Assembly: GCA_964543195.1 (NCBI GenBank)
Contig: CAZIXF010000007.1
Span: 1 to 64,000 of the forward strand
Source: JAGTVG01 sp964543195
Lineage (GTDB): Bacteria > Bacteroidota > Bacteroidia > Cytophagales > Cyclobacteriaceae
Reading direction: 5' to 3'
Length of the DNA: 64,000 nt
Shown here in pieces: positions 8,642-18,089 of this stretch (the first letter of the stretch is position 1; every line of letters starts with the position of its first letter). The notes beneath the pieces were generated by a model. The model was given only the letters and a program-made list of their open reading frames with translations, searched no databases and was not told the origin of the DNA. The position numbers were made by a program, and so were the translations under genes.

Positions 8642-10012
8642 ATGTTTTCACATTATATGAGAATATACATCATAATCACATTAGTGGCCCTGTTTGCCTC
8701 CTGCAGGCCTGTAACTCAGGAAGGAGATACCGGAGATAAAGTATTTCCATTCGAGATCCATGAGTCTTCATTGGCTAATGGATTGAGGACCGTTACCGTA
8801 CCTTATGAAAGCCCCGGAATAGTATCCTTTTACATTATTGTACGGGCCGGCTCCCGGGAGGAGGTCGAGGCCGGGAAGACCGGGTTTGCCCATTTCTTCG
8901 AACACATGATGTTCAGGGGAACAGATAAATATCCAACGGAAAAATATGAGGGGGTACTGAAATCGATCGGTGCGGCTGCCAACGCCAACACGTGGTTCGA
9001 CCGAACGGTTTATCATATCACCGGTAATGCGGCAGAACTTGAAACGATGTTTGAAGTAGAGTCTGACCGGTTCCTGAAACTTAATTATTCCGTGCATGAT
9101 TTTAAAACTGAAGCCGGTGCGGTAAAGGGAGAGTATACCAAAAGTTACGCCAACCCGGTACGGAAACTGACAGAAAAAACCCTTTCTACCGCTTTCTCGG
9201 AGCATACATATGAACATACCACCATGGGATTCTGGGAAGATATAGTTGACATGCCAAACCAGTATGACTATTCGCTGAAGTTTTTCGACCGTTTTTACCG
9301 GCCGGAATATACCACTATCCTGGTGGTCGGTGATGTGACACCCGAAAGAGTTGAGCAGCTTACTGAAAAATATTTCGGGCAATGGGAGCAAGGTGATTAT
9401 CAGCCGGATATCCCGGAAGAGCCTGAACAGACCGAAACACGGTACGCCCATGTTCAGACTGGAAACTATCCACCTTACCTTTCACTGAATTATAAATCAC
9501 CGGCTTTTGATCCCCGGTCAAAAGATAATGCGGCGTTATCGGTCATTTCCCAGATCCTGTTCAGTGAAAAGTCCGACCTCTATCAGAAACTGGTGATCGA
9601 TGAGCGTGTGGCCAGAAGCCTGAACAGTTTTCATCTGTTTACCCGGGATCCGTTTTTGTTTACCGTAAGCGCCACCCTTCGGGAGGCTGAAGATCTTCAG
9701 TATGTAAAAGAGCAGATTGCCTCGGCTATCGACGATCTCAAGCAGAACGGAGTGGATCCTGAACTGCTGGCAGATACCAAGGCTCATATGCGGTATTCGT
9801 TTGCCACATCATTAAACAGCTCCACCTCCCTGGCAGAAGCATTGTCCTATATGATCTGGGTAACCGGTGAGCCGGAAGCGCTGAATGAATATTACGACCA
9901 GATCGAACAACTTACGGTCGAAGATGTCCGGCAAGTTGCCGCCAAATACCTGGTGCCTGAAAAACTGACCATTTCAACCATTTCACCTGAAGAAGAAGGA
10001 GGTGTATCATGA
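8642..10012 (+). CDS. M16 family zinc metallopeptidase, catalytic member, lipoprotein
   Basis: A 456-residue insulinase/pitrilysin family (M16) protease. The inverted zinc motif HFFEH is H84-F-F-E87-H88 and the distal zinc ligand is probably E164 (VKGEY), so it should be active. The N-terminus has a lipoprotein signal with lipobox LFASC; ATG 8657 is an alternative start five codons downstream. It overlaps the next gene by ATGA, and that gene encodes a non-catalytic M16 partner, the usual heterodimer arrangement. It probably acts in the periplasm on peptides or unfolded outer-membrane proteins. A link to the preceding receptor is possible. Confidence 0.9.
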   Translation: MFSHYMRIYIIITLVALFASCRPVTQEGDTGDKVFPFEIHESSLANGLRTVTVPYESPGIVSFYIIVRAGSREEVEAGKTGFAHFFEHMMFRGTDKYPTEKYEGVLKSIGAAANANTWFDRTVYHITGNAAELETMFEVESDRFLKLNYSVHDFKTEAGAVKGEYTKSYANPVRKLTEKTLSTAFSEHTYEHTTMGFWEDIVDMPNQYDYSLKFFDRFYRPEYTTILVVGDVTPERVEQLTEKYFGQWEQGDYQPDIPEEPEQTETRYAHVQTGNYPPYLSLNYKSPAFDPRSKDNAALSVISQILFSEKSDLYQKLVIDERVARSLNSFHLFTRDPFLFTVSATLREAEDLQYVKEQIASAIDDLKQNGVDPELLADTKAHMRYSFATSLNSSTSLAEALSYMIWVTGEPEALNEYYDQIEQLTVEDVRQVAAKYLVPEKLTISTISPEEEGGVS

Positions 10013-11559
10013 AAACATCAAGGATCATACCGGTAATTTTATTTCTTATCTTCTTCGTAGCGGAGACCCGGGCCCAGGAACTTGTCGAATTAAAAAAGGA
10101 AAAATCGAATGTATTGATCATTAAATATATGTTCAATGTGGGATCCATGATGGATCCGGAAGGAAAGGAAGGGCTGACCCGGTTGACCGCCTCCCTGGTA
10201 ACCGGTGGGGGCTCGACGAGTTATTCCAAAAGTGAAATAGATGATCTTTTATATCCTATGGCCGGTGAATATTCCAGTTTTGTGGATAAGGAGGTCTCGG
10301 TATTTACTTTTGAGGTGCATCATAAGTTCGCCCGCAATTTTTATTCTATAATCCGGACCATGTTGCTGGATCCCGCCTTTGAAGAGAAGGATTTCGATCG
10401 CCTGAAATCCAATCAACTCAATTATGTGAACCAGATCATCAAGGCTTCTTCCGATGAAGAATACAGTAAGATGGCACTGGAAGATCTCCTGTTCCGGGGT
10501 ACCCGCTACCAGCATATGGTGGCAGGCACCAGCTCCGGACTGGAAAATATTACTCTCCAGGATGTGAGGGATCATTTTGAAAGGTTTTTCACCCTCGATA
10601 ACCTGATGATCGGCCTGGCCGGCAACTATGATGAAAATTTAAAGTCTGAGATCCTGAAAGATGCTGAAAATTTACCAGGACTGGAATCCACCCTGCCGGA
10701 AGCTCCGGAAATCGACATGCCGGATGGATTCCATATCGAGATCATCGAAAAGGAGGATGCCCTTGGCTCGGCCATATATGGGGGATATCCGCTGTATATC
10801 AACCGGGCAGATGACCAATTTGCCGCACTGATGGTGGCCAATTCATATCTTGGGGAGCATAGAAAATCCTACGGTCAGCTTTACCAGAAGCTTCGTTCGG
10901 CCCGTTCCATGAACTACGGGGATTACACGTATATAGAATGGTATGAAAAGGGGGGCAGCTATCAGTTGCCACTGCCGCACGTCCCGCGTCACTCGAATTA
11001 TTTTTCGTTATGGATCAGGCCGGTGCAGATCGCCGATCAGTTGAAGGCCCAATATCCCGAACTGGAGGGTATTGCTGTGGGCCATGCCCATTTTGCCCTC
11101 AGGCTTGCCATCAGAGAGATCGACATGCTGGTGGAAAACGGGATGACACAGGACGATTTTGAGCTGACCCGGCAGTTTCTCAGAAGCTATATCAAATTAT
11201 ATATTCAGACTCCATCGAGGGAACTCGGATACCTCATGGATTCCAGGTTTTACGGTCGTGAAAATTATATCGAGGAACTGGACAGGCTGCTTGCCGAACT
11301 TACTCTTGAAGATGTGAATAGGGCCATCAGGAAACATCTTCAGGCAGAGAACATGTATGTATCGATCATAACCGACGACAGTGAAGCCGGACCTCTTGCG
11401 GAAAGTTTGCGGGAAAACCTGCCTTCACCAATGACCTATTCCAATCTGGTAAGGGAAGGATTACCTGCTTCCATAACCAGGGAAGATGAAATGGTGGAAA
11501 ACTACCGTCTTAACATCGAATCGGTAAAGATCATCGACAGTGAAACTCTTTTTAAATAG
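10009..11559 (+). CDS. M16 family peptidase, non-catalytic partner
   Basis: A 516-residue M16-like protein with a cleavable signal peptide ending in RAQ (residue 23). The position of the zinc motif reads GLTRLTASLV rather than HxxEH, so it cannot bind zinc in the usual way and is expected to be the substrate-binding subunit of a two-gene M16 protease with the product of 8642-10012. Translation is probably coupled through the ATGA overlap at 10009. Confidence 0.88.
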   Translation: MKTSRIIPVILFLIFFVAETRAQELVELKKEKSNVLIIKYMFNVGSMMDPEGKEGLTRLTASLVTGGGSTSYSKSEIDDLLYPMAGEYSSFVDKEVSVFTFEVHHKFARNFYSIIRTMLLDPAFEEKDFDRLKSNQLNYVNQIIKASSDEEYSKMALEDLLFRGTRYQHMVAGTSSGLENITLQDVRDHFERFFTLDNLMIGLAGNYDENLKSEILKDAENLPGLESTLPEAPEIDMPDGFHIEIIEKEDALGSAIYGGYPLYINRADDQFAALMVANSYLGEHRKSYGQLYQKLRSARSMNYGDYTYIEWYEKGGSYQLPLPHVPRHSNYFSLWIRPVQIADQLKAQYPELEGIAVGHAHFALRLAIREIDMLVENGMTQDDFELTRQFLRSYIKLYIQTPSRELGYLMDSRFYGRENYIEELDRLLAELTLEDVNRAIRKHLQAENMYVSIITDDSEAGPLAESLRENLPSPMTYSNLVREGLPASITREDEMVENYRLNIESVKIIDSETLFK

Positions 11560-11581
11560 ATTGAAACAAAAATTGTAACAT

Positions 11582-12454
11582 ATGAAAAACGTTGTATCCC
11601 TGGTATTGCTGCTGGCTGTGATCCCTGTTTTCACGGCTTGTGATAATGATGACGAAAACACGGACCTGGAATCTCCGGCAATCGAGTTGATCCATCCGGA
11701 ATTGCGGGAGATGATCCCGGCCGGTGAGCCTGTGATGGTTGAAGCCACTTTTACGGATAATATGGAGCTGGCTACTTTCAGCATAGATATTCATAACGCA
11801 TTCGACGATCATGGTCACGGAAGGATTTATGAGGATCCCGATCTTCAGGAGTTTGTCTATAAAAATAATTTTGAGCTTCCGGCAACCACTATGTACACCG
11901 TGATCCTGGAAAATGAAATCCGGATAGTGGATAATGCTTTTGCCGGTCCCTATCATTTTATTGTACAGGCCATTGATGGGCAGGGTAACGCCACCAGCTA
12001 CCAGGATGATTCCACGGTGGAAATCGAGATCCTGATTACCAATGAAAGCATGGCCAATATTACCCTGTCCAACCTGGTCAATGACCGGCTATCCATAGCG
12101 GTTGGGCAACCCTTTACCGTGGAGGGCATCATTACCGATCCCGAACATGCGACGTTGCATGGATTGGAGGAAGTTATAATAATGCTGGCAGAACCGGAAG
12201 AGGAACATACCCATGAAAGGATTGCCGAGGAAGAACTGTTTTTGATCGAGATCCCCCAGAACACCCTTGATGGCTATCTGAATCAGGACGGAGGATGGGA
12301 AATAGCCCCTATGATCGATTACACCCTCTCCCAGACGGAAGCCGATAATCTGCAGACCCATGAGGTGGATCATCTGGACCTGGTTTTCGAAGTTCATGAT
12401 CTTCAGGGAAATATCACAATCCGTTATTTCCCGGTTGATGTTCAGGGGTTTTAG
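11582..12454 (+). CDS. Tandem DUF4625-like lipoprotein, His-rich
   Basis: A 290-residue lipoprotein (lipobox VFTAC, Cys near residue 20). It appears to hold two related domains, about 30-145 and 150-290. Each begins with an Ig-like strand pattern, contains a histidine cluster in an equivalent place (DDHGHGR and EEHTHER) and ends with a similar segment (IDGQGNAT and HDLQGNIT). This resembles DUF4625, a Bacteroidota family of unknown function. The His clusters suggest metal binding, which would fit the copA-receptor context. It is 22 bp after the M16 partner, so probably in the same operon. Confidence 0.7.
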   Translation: MKNVVSLVLLLAVIPVFTACDNDDENTDLESPAIELIHPELREMIPAGEPVMVEATFTDNMELATFSIDIHNAFDDHGHGRIYEDPDLQEFVYKNNFELPATTMYTVILENEIRIVDNAFAGPYHFIVQAIDGQGNATSYQDDSTVEIEILITNESMANITLSNLVNDRLSIAVGQPFTVEGIITDPEHATLHGLEEVIIMLAEPEEEHTHERIAEEELFLIEIPQNTLDGYLNQDGGWEIAPMIDYTLSQTEADNLQTHEVDHLDLVFEVHDLQGNITIRYFPVDVQGF

Positions 12455-12506
12455 ATACCGGATTTATCAATGACTTCGTGACTCCATGACTCAAAACGGG
12501 TATGAG

Positions 12507-12770
12507 GAAAGCTTCTTCCTTCCCGGGTTTTTATAATGATGAAAGTTTCTTCCTTCCCGGGTTTTTATAATGATGAAAGTTTCCCCCCTCTCCGGGGTTT
12601 TATAATGATGAAAGTTTCCCCCCTCTCCGGGGTTTACTCATCAGGGAAACACCTCCCTAACGGAGTTTTTATAGTCGGAAAGTCTCTTCACGCCCGGACT
12701 GTTACAATCAGGAAAGCCTCTCTCTTTCCGGGTTTTAATACCGGAAAAGCCTCCCCCCCGCGCGGGCCAA
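12507..12770 (+). repeat. Tandem array of about eight 33-35 bp units
   Basis: Units begin with GAAAG followed by a pyrimidine-rich tract, a CCCGGG or CCGGGG core and a TTTTTATAATGAT-like segment. Units 1 and 2 (12507-12540, 12541-12574) are nearly identical, as are units 3 and 4. Later units diverge steadily toward the right. A 34-bp unit is not a multiple of three, so the 88-codon reading frame across it does not keep a repeated peptide and is unlikely to be a gene. There are no spacers, so this is not a CRISPR. Confidence 0.85.
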
Positions 12771-12861
12771 CTTTATTTCTGATTGGCCAGATTATTGAGT
12801 AGAAATTATTGGATAGTAGAAAATTACGACTGATTTTTACTATATTGGGTTTTTTGATTAA

Positions 12862-13437
12862 TTGCAGGTTATCGGACAGATCGCAAAAAATATTGACGAA
12901 AAGTATTTTGAAGAAATATTCAGGGAATATTTTATTCCACTAACTTCTTTTGCCGGGAAATACACCAGGGATCTTGACGAGGCCAAGGATATTGTCCACC
13001 AGGTTTTCGGAAACCTCTGGGAGAAAAGAAAGGATCTTCATGTAGAAACCTCGATACGGTCGTATTTGTTTACTTCCGTGCATAACCGTTGCCTCAACTA
13101 CATCAGGGACAATAAAAAGTTTGTGGAAGCAGGTCTTCCGGATGGTGAAAGTAATTTATATGCTTATATTGATCATGAAGATTATCTGGAAAATGAAGAA
13201 TTGAGGAACAGGATCCATCAGGCACTTGATCAGCTGCCCGAGAAATGCAGAAGGATCTTTGTGCTGAGCCGTTTTGAGGAAAAAAAATACAGGGAAATCG
13301 CATCTGAACTTGATATAAGTATTAAAACAGTAGAAACGCAGATGTCCAAGGCCCTGAAGATTCTGAAAGAAAAACTGGCCGATTACCTGGGGATAATCGC
13401 ATTATTAATGATCTTTTTTATAAAAATTTTCGAATGA
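12862..13437 (+). CDS. ECF RNA polymerase sigma factor (FecI/RpoE-like)
   Basis: A 191-residue sigma-70 family factor of the extracytoplasmic-function type. Region 2 lies at about 20-90 (FAGKYTRDLDEAKDIVHQVF) and region 4 at about 115-175 (REIASELDISIKTVETQMSKAL). The hydrophobic C-terminal tail is typical of the Bacteroidota expansion family. A TAA stop lies immediately before the TTG at 12862 and there is no ATG before region 2, so TTG is the likely start. It is followed by a FecR anti-sigma gene and a TonB receptor, so it probably drives that receptor operon when released. Confidence 0.92.
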   Translation: MQVIGQIAKNIDEKYFEEIFREYFIPLTSFAGKYTRDLDEAKDIVHQVFGNLWEKRKDLHVETSIRSYLFTSVHNRCLNYIRDNKKFVEAGLPDGESNLYAYIDHEDYLENEELRNRIHQALDQLPEKCRRIFVLSRFEEKKYREIASELDISIKTVETQMSKALKILKEKLADYLGIIALLMIFFIKIFE

Positions 13438-13484
13438 ACATCAGGGTATTTAACTGTACATGTGTGTTAGAGGTAAACCGATAA

Positions 13485-14492
13485 ATGAGTAATGAAGAAA
13501 AAAATATTGTCCCTTATGAACTGCTGACAAAACACATCAGCGGGGAGATCAGCCCTACTGAAGAATCAGCCCTGAAACAATGGTTGCAGCGTGATCCCGG
13601 GAACCGGAAAATACTGGAAGAAATGGAAGCGGCCTGGGAATCCATGGACCGGATAAACGATGTGGCCGATATCAATATCGAAAAGGAATGGGAGCGGCAA
13701 CAGAAGGCTCTTCACTTCCGGGATCGAACCCGTCAACGGGATACCCGGTCACTTTCCTACTGGAATATTTCTAAAATGGCTGCCGTATTCCTGGTGTTGT
13801 TTGCCGCTGCATTTGCCATCTACTACTTCGGTCCGGATTTCCAGCAGGTCCGCAAAACCGGTGACCGGCAGGTCTTATCCGTTACCCTTCCGGACGGCAC
13901 GCTGGTTACGCTGAATGAAAACTCGACCATCAAATACCCGACCGGATTCAAAGGAACAAGGCGAAAAGTTACCCTGGAAGGGGAGGCTTTTTTTGAGGTA
14001 ACGGAGGATAAGGAAAAGCCTTTTGTGATTGTTGCGGATGAAGCCATGATTGAAGTGCTGGGTACCTCATTTAATGTGAACGCCTTTGAAGAAAATGAGG
14101 ATATCGTGGTAACTGTGGCTGAAGGGAACGTTGAGTTATACCTACAGACCTCGCCAGCCGAAAGACTCCGGCTGGAGCATGGGACTTCCGGGGTGCTGAA
14201 CAAAGAGAATAAAAGCCTGACAAAAAAATCAGAACCGCTTATCAACAGCATGGCCTGGAAGACAAAACAGATCATTCTGGATGATTACACGCTTTCGGAA
14301 GCCGTTCAACTATTGGAAAACGTGTACAAAACCTCCATCCGGATCAAGGATCCGGAAATATCCGAATGTCATATCAATGCCACTTTCGACAGGCAATCTT
14401 TGGAATCCGTTCTCAAAGTGATTGAATCCACCCTGGATGTACGGGTAAAAAAAGTTGATGATACCTATATTATTGAAGGCGGGGGATGCTGA
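13485..14492 (+). CDS. FecR family anti-sigma factor
   Basis: A 335-residue inner-membrane regulator. The cytoplasmic N-terminus (about 1-85) would bind the sigma factor, a single membrane segment lies near 92-111, the periplasmic FecR domain spans about 120-220 (TLPDGTLVTLNENS, GEAFFEV), and a DUF4974-type C-terminal domain about 255-335 contacts the STN domain of the receptor. The order sigma, FecR, STN-receptor is the standard Bacteroidota trans-envelope signalling set. Confidence 0.92.
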   Translation: MSNEEKNIVPYELLTKHISGEISPTEESALKQWLQRDPGNRKILEEMEAAWESMDRINDVADINIEKEWERQQKALHFRDRTRQRDTRSLSYWNISKMAAVFLVLFAAAFAIYYFGPDFQQVRKTGDRQVLSVTLPDGTLVTLNENSTIKYPTGFKGTRRKVTLEGEAFFEVTEDKEKPFVIVADEAMIEVLGTSFNVNAFEENEDIVVTVAEGNVELYLQTSPAERLRLEHGTSGVLNKENKSLTKKSEPLINSMAWKTKQIILDDYTLSEAVQLLENVYKTSIRIKDPEISECHINATFDRQSLESVLKVIESTLDVRVKKVDDTYIIEGGGC

Positions 14493-14517
14493 TCCCGAGG
14501 ACTGATGGATTAATACT

Positions 14518-17175
14518 ATGAGGAAGTATACCCGGCCATACTGTTTTATTCTCATCCTGTTCCTTTATCATCTTTCATATGGGCAGCAGCATGTATTTCA
14601 GAACAAGGTAAATTTGAACTTTGACAAAATTACGCTTGAAGAAGCCCTAATCCTTTTATCGGACTCTTTCCAGTTGAAGTTTTCCTATAATCCGGATAAA
14701 TTACCATTGAACAAGGAGATTTCACTCAAAGCAAAGGATATCACCATTGAACAGGCACTTCGGGATCTCTGTGAACAAGCCGGGCTTTCGTATTCCCATG
14801 TGGAGGAGCAGATCATTTTAAAAGAAGCTGCTGAAAAGGAAGGCCAGACGGGAAAAATCAGGTCAGAGAGCCGGGAATCCACATTAAGCGGTTATATTAA
14901 AGATGAGGAGACCGGGGAAATCCTCATCGGAGCTTCACTATACTTCCCGGAACAGAAAACCGGTACCATATCCAATAGTTATGGTTTTTTTTCCATCACC
15001 CTTCCGGACGACAGGTATACCATGATCTGTTCATATATAGGTTATCAGTCCAGTGAATCGATCATTGATCTTACTTCAGACCAATCCCTTGATATCACCT
15101 TGAAGCCGTCGAGCCGGACACTCGAAGAAATTCTGGTCACCGATCTGAACAGCTATTCGGTGATCGGTGTATCACAAATGAGTTCCATGGAAATTGAGCC
15201 CGATGATATTATGAAGATGCCTTCCTTCATGGGTGAAGGTGATGTGATCAAGTCATTGCAGTCGGTACCGGGGATAAAATTGCATGGTGACGGTTCCACC
15301 TGGTTTTATGTCCGTGGAGGGGAAAGGGATCAGAACCTGATCCTGCTGGATGAAGCACCCATCTATAATCCGTCTCATCTGCTGGGACTTTTTTCAACCT
15401 TTGTTCCGGATGCCGTTAAAGATATTACCATTTATAAAGGGGATATACCGGCCAGTTACGGCGGAAGGTTATCTTCCCTGGTGGATGTGAAAACGATCGA
15501 TGGCAACATGAAAAAATTCAAGCTGGATGGGTCTTTGGGTCTGCTTTCCACTAAACTCAGTTTTGAGACTCCTGTTGTAAAGGAGAAAGGATCCGTATTT
15601 CTTTCAAGCCGGTTTTCCCGGCTCGAATGGATCTTCAGGGCCCTGGAAACCAACGTAAAAGATTTCAATTTTTACGATCTGAACTTTAAGATCAACTGGA
15701 GGTTCAGTGAAAAGGACCGGGTTTTCCTGAATTTTTATTCCGGCGAAGACCTTTACAGTCAACAGGTGAATCCAGGAAACACTTCCGGATTGAACTGGAG
15801 CAATAATGCATTTACTTTACGCTGGAATCATGTATTTACCGACAAACTTTTTTCCAACTCGACCTTATATGCAAGCAGCTACGATTATTCGCTCTTCACT
15901 TCGATTGAAGATAATAACCATTGGAATTCCGCTATTGCCAACCTGACCATAAAAACTGATTTTTCCTGGTATGATCATGTCAACAGCACCTGGTATGCCG
16001 GATTAAGCTTCAGCGGACATAATATTAACCCCGGTAATTTACTGGTAAACGGTCGGCAGAGTCCTCTTTTCCCTTCAGTATCTAGAAAACATAACCGTGA
16101 GTGGGCATTTTATGGAGAAAATGACCTGAAGATCAATGAAAGGCTCAACCTACGGTATGGCTTGAGACTGAGTGTGTGGGATAACACGGGGGAATCATTT
16201 GAGATCAGTTATAACGAGAACTACGATCCTGTGGACACCGTTTTTTATGATGCCGGGGAACCGTATGGTGCTTATGGCAACCTGGAACCACGAATTAGTC
16301 TTAATTACCGGATCGGTCCGGCCATGTCATTAAAGTTCTCGTACAATAAAACTTCACAATACCTCCATTTGATCAATAATTCGATCAGTCCGTTTACCAC
16401 GCTGGATGTCTGGCTGCCGAGTGGCCCCAATATTCCGGATCAGAAAGCCCACCAGGTGGCTGCAGGATTGATGTACAACCGGATACCTCCGGGACTGAAT
16501 TTTAAGGCAGAAGTGTATTATAAAGATATGAGCAACCAGATCGGTTATACCAATCATGCGGATATGATATTGAATCCACTTGTAGAATCAGAGTTGCGTT
16601 TCGGTGATGGCTGGTCATATGGCCTGGAGCTGAGTGCGGAAAAAAAGATGGGCAAATTACGCGGCTGGACCGGTTATACCTTTTCCAGGACCTGGAAAAA
16701 GATCTCCGGAATAAACAACGGGAACAAATTTCCTGCTTTTTATGACCGACCGCATGAATATTCTCTTTTCATCACCTATGACTGGAGCGATCGTTTCAAT
16801 ACATCCCTGAACTGGTATTATTCCACCGGCGCTGCCTTTACATCGCCCGTGTCTTTCTATACCTATAACGGGCATACCGTACCGGTCTATAATGAGATAA
16901 ATAACGACCGTTTCCCCAACTATCACCGGCTGGATTTATCGCTGTTGTACCGGCTCAATAAAAGGCCACATCGGTATCAGCATCAGCTTGGCTTAACCCT
17001 GTATAATCTTTATGGAAGAAAAAACCCCTTTTTTATACATTATAATAAAATTCAGACCGGAGAGAATACATTCAGGATACCCGGAGATCTTGGCACGATG
17101 CCGGACCTTGTTGCCTCCCAGCGATATGTTCATGGTCTGATCCCTTCCATTACTTATCATTTCACCTGGCAATGA
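14518..17175 (+). CDS. TonB-dependent receptor with STN signalling domain
   Basis: An 885-residue transducer receptor. The signal peptide ends near SYGQ (residue 23). An STN domain follows (about 33-100), then a carboxypeptidase-regulatory-like domain (about 122-200), a plug (about 225-345, with GPxRGG-type segments such as YVRGGERDQNLILLDEAP), and a 22-strand-type barrel. The STN domain couples substrate binding to the FecR protein encoded 25 bp upstream. The substrate is unknown; the neighbouring DUF4249 lipoprotein is a common partner of such receptors. The stop overlaps the next start by ATGA. Confidence 0.92.
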   Translation: MRKYTRPYCFILILFLYHLSYGQQHVFQNKVNLNFDKITLEEALILLSDSFQLKFSYNPDKLPLNKEISLKAKDITIEQALRDLCEQAGLSYSHVEEQIILKEAAEKEGQTGKIRSESRESTLSGYIKDEETGEILIGASLYFPEQKTGTISNSYGFFSITLPDDRYTMICSYIGYQSSESIIDLTSDQSLDITLKPSSRTLEEILVTDLNSYSVIGVSQMSSMEIEPDDIMKMPSFMGEGDVIKSLQSVPGIKLHGDGSTWFYVRGGERDQNLILLDEAPIYNPSHLLGLFSTFVPDAVKDITIYKGDIPASYGGRLSSLVDVKTIDGNMKKFKLDGSLGLLSTKLSFETPVVKEKGSVFLSSRFSRLEWIFRALETNVKDFNFYDLNFKINWRFSEKDRVFLNFYSGEDLYSQQVNPGNTSGLNWSNNAFTLRWNHVFTDKLFSNSTLYASSYDYSLFTSIEDNNHWNSAIANLTIKTDFSWYDHVNSTWYAGLSFSGHNINPGNLLVNGRQSPLFPSVSRKHNREWAFYGENDLKINERLNLRYGLRLSVWDNTGESFEISYNENYDPVDTVFYDAGEPYGAYGNLEPRISLNYRIGPAMSLKFSYNKTSQYLHLINNSISPFTTLDVWLPSGPNIPDQKAHQVAAGLMYNRIPPGLNFKAEVYYKDMSNQIGYTNHADMILNPLVESELRFGDGWSYGLELSAEKKMGKLRGWTGYTFSRTWKKISGINNGNKFPAFYDRPHEYSLFITYDWSDRFNTSLNWYYSTGAAFTSPVSFYTYNGHTVPVYNEINNDRFPNYHRLDLSLLYRLNKRPHRYQHQLGLTLYNLYGRKNPFFIHYNKIQTGENTFRIPGDLGTMPDLVASQRYVHGLIPSITYHFTWQ

Positions 17176-17972
17176 AAAAGCTATTTGTCTATATCGCCCT
17201 GGTTATGCTGTTTTACAGTTGTGAAGAAAAATCAGACTGGGAGGTCCCGTCTGAAGACTTTGTCCGGCTGGTCGTCGAAGGATCCATCACGAATGAACGC
17301 ACCAGTCATACGGTGAAACTTTCCCTGCCCACCCGGGAGCTTAATGAGCAACCTGTGCCGGTAAGTAATGCCTATGTGGCTGTAACCGACCAGGAAAAGG
17401 TTTTTGAATTTACCGAAGATCCCGAGCAGCCCGGCACCTACCGGTCGGCTCCGGATGCACAGGGAGTAACCGGCAAGATATATGTATTATATATAAGGGT
17501 CGGTCAGTTTGAATTTGCTGCCCGTTCCTATATGGTCCCGGTCGAACCTCTTCGGGAACTGAGGCTGAGGCCTTGTGGAGACAGGGAAAATTATTATCAT
17601 TGGGTACCCCGGAATGAAGGAGATCCCTTTATGATACAGGCTACTATCGACTGGTCATCCACCCCGGCCTGTAATACCGGTGATTGCAGTGCGCAAATCA
17701 ACCATTATCATCTTAACTCGATCGACGTAAATGAATTTTTCAAACCTGAAAAAGAAACAGTATGCTTTCCTGCCGGGGCAATGATTGTCATGAAGAAATA
17801 TTCCATGAACCCGGATCATCAGGAATTTATCCGGTCGCTTCTTATGGAAACCGAATGGCGGGGCGGTGTTTTCGATGTGAGGCCCGGTAATGTAAAAACC
17901 AACCTCAGTCCGGGAGCAATAGGGTATTTTTTCGCTTCTACTGTAGTTACGGATAGTGTGATTGTAGAATAA
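17172..17972 (+). CDS. DUF4249 domain lipoprotein
   Basis: A 266-residue lipoprotein (lipobox LFYSC) with the features of DUF4249: an early LVVEGSITNE strand, a VAVTD strand and a CarboxypepD-like N-terminal half. It overlaps the receptor gene by ATGA and is probably translationally coupled. The protein is likely a surface or periplasmic partner of the receptor; its biochemical role is unknown. Confidence 0.85.
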   Translation: MKKLFVYIALVMLFYSCEEKSDWEVPSEDFVRLVVEGSITNERTSHTVKLSLPTRELNEQPVPVSNAYVAVTDQEKVFEFTEDPEQPGTYRSAPDAQGVTGKIYVLYIRVGQFEFAARSYMVPVEPLRELRLRPCGDRENYYHWVPRNEGDPFMIQATIDWSSTPACNTGDCSAQINHYHLNSIDVNEFFKPEKETVCFPAGAMIVMKKYSMNPDHQEFIRSLLMETEWRGGVFDVRPGNVKTNLSPGAIGYFFASTVVTDSVIVE

Positions 17973-18089
17973 ATTGAAAAAATTTCAGAATGGGATCAGG
18001 GTAAACAGACTTTCCTGTGTGATAGTATTAAAAAATGGAAAAATCCGATGCATTGGAAAGACATTATTAACCCTAAAAATTTAAAAAAC

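Noticed and set aside
12507..12770. CRISPR array
   Set aside because: Units abut with no unique spacers, they degrade steadily, and there are no cas genes.
12536..12802. 88-codon reading frame across the tandem array
   Set aside because: The 34-bp unit is not divisible by three, so the peptide does not repeat in step with the DNA, and there is no homology-like pattern.
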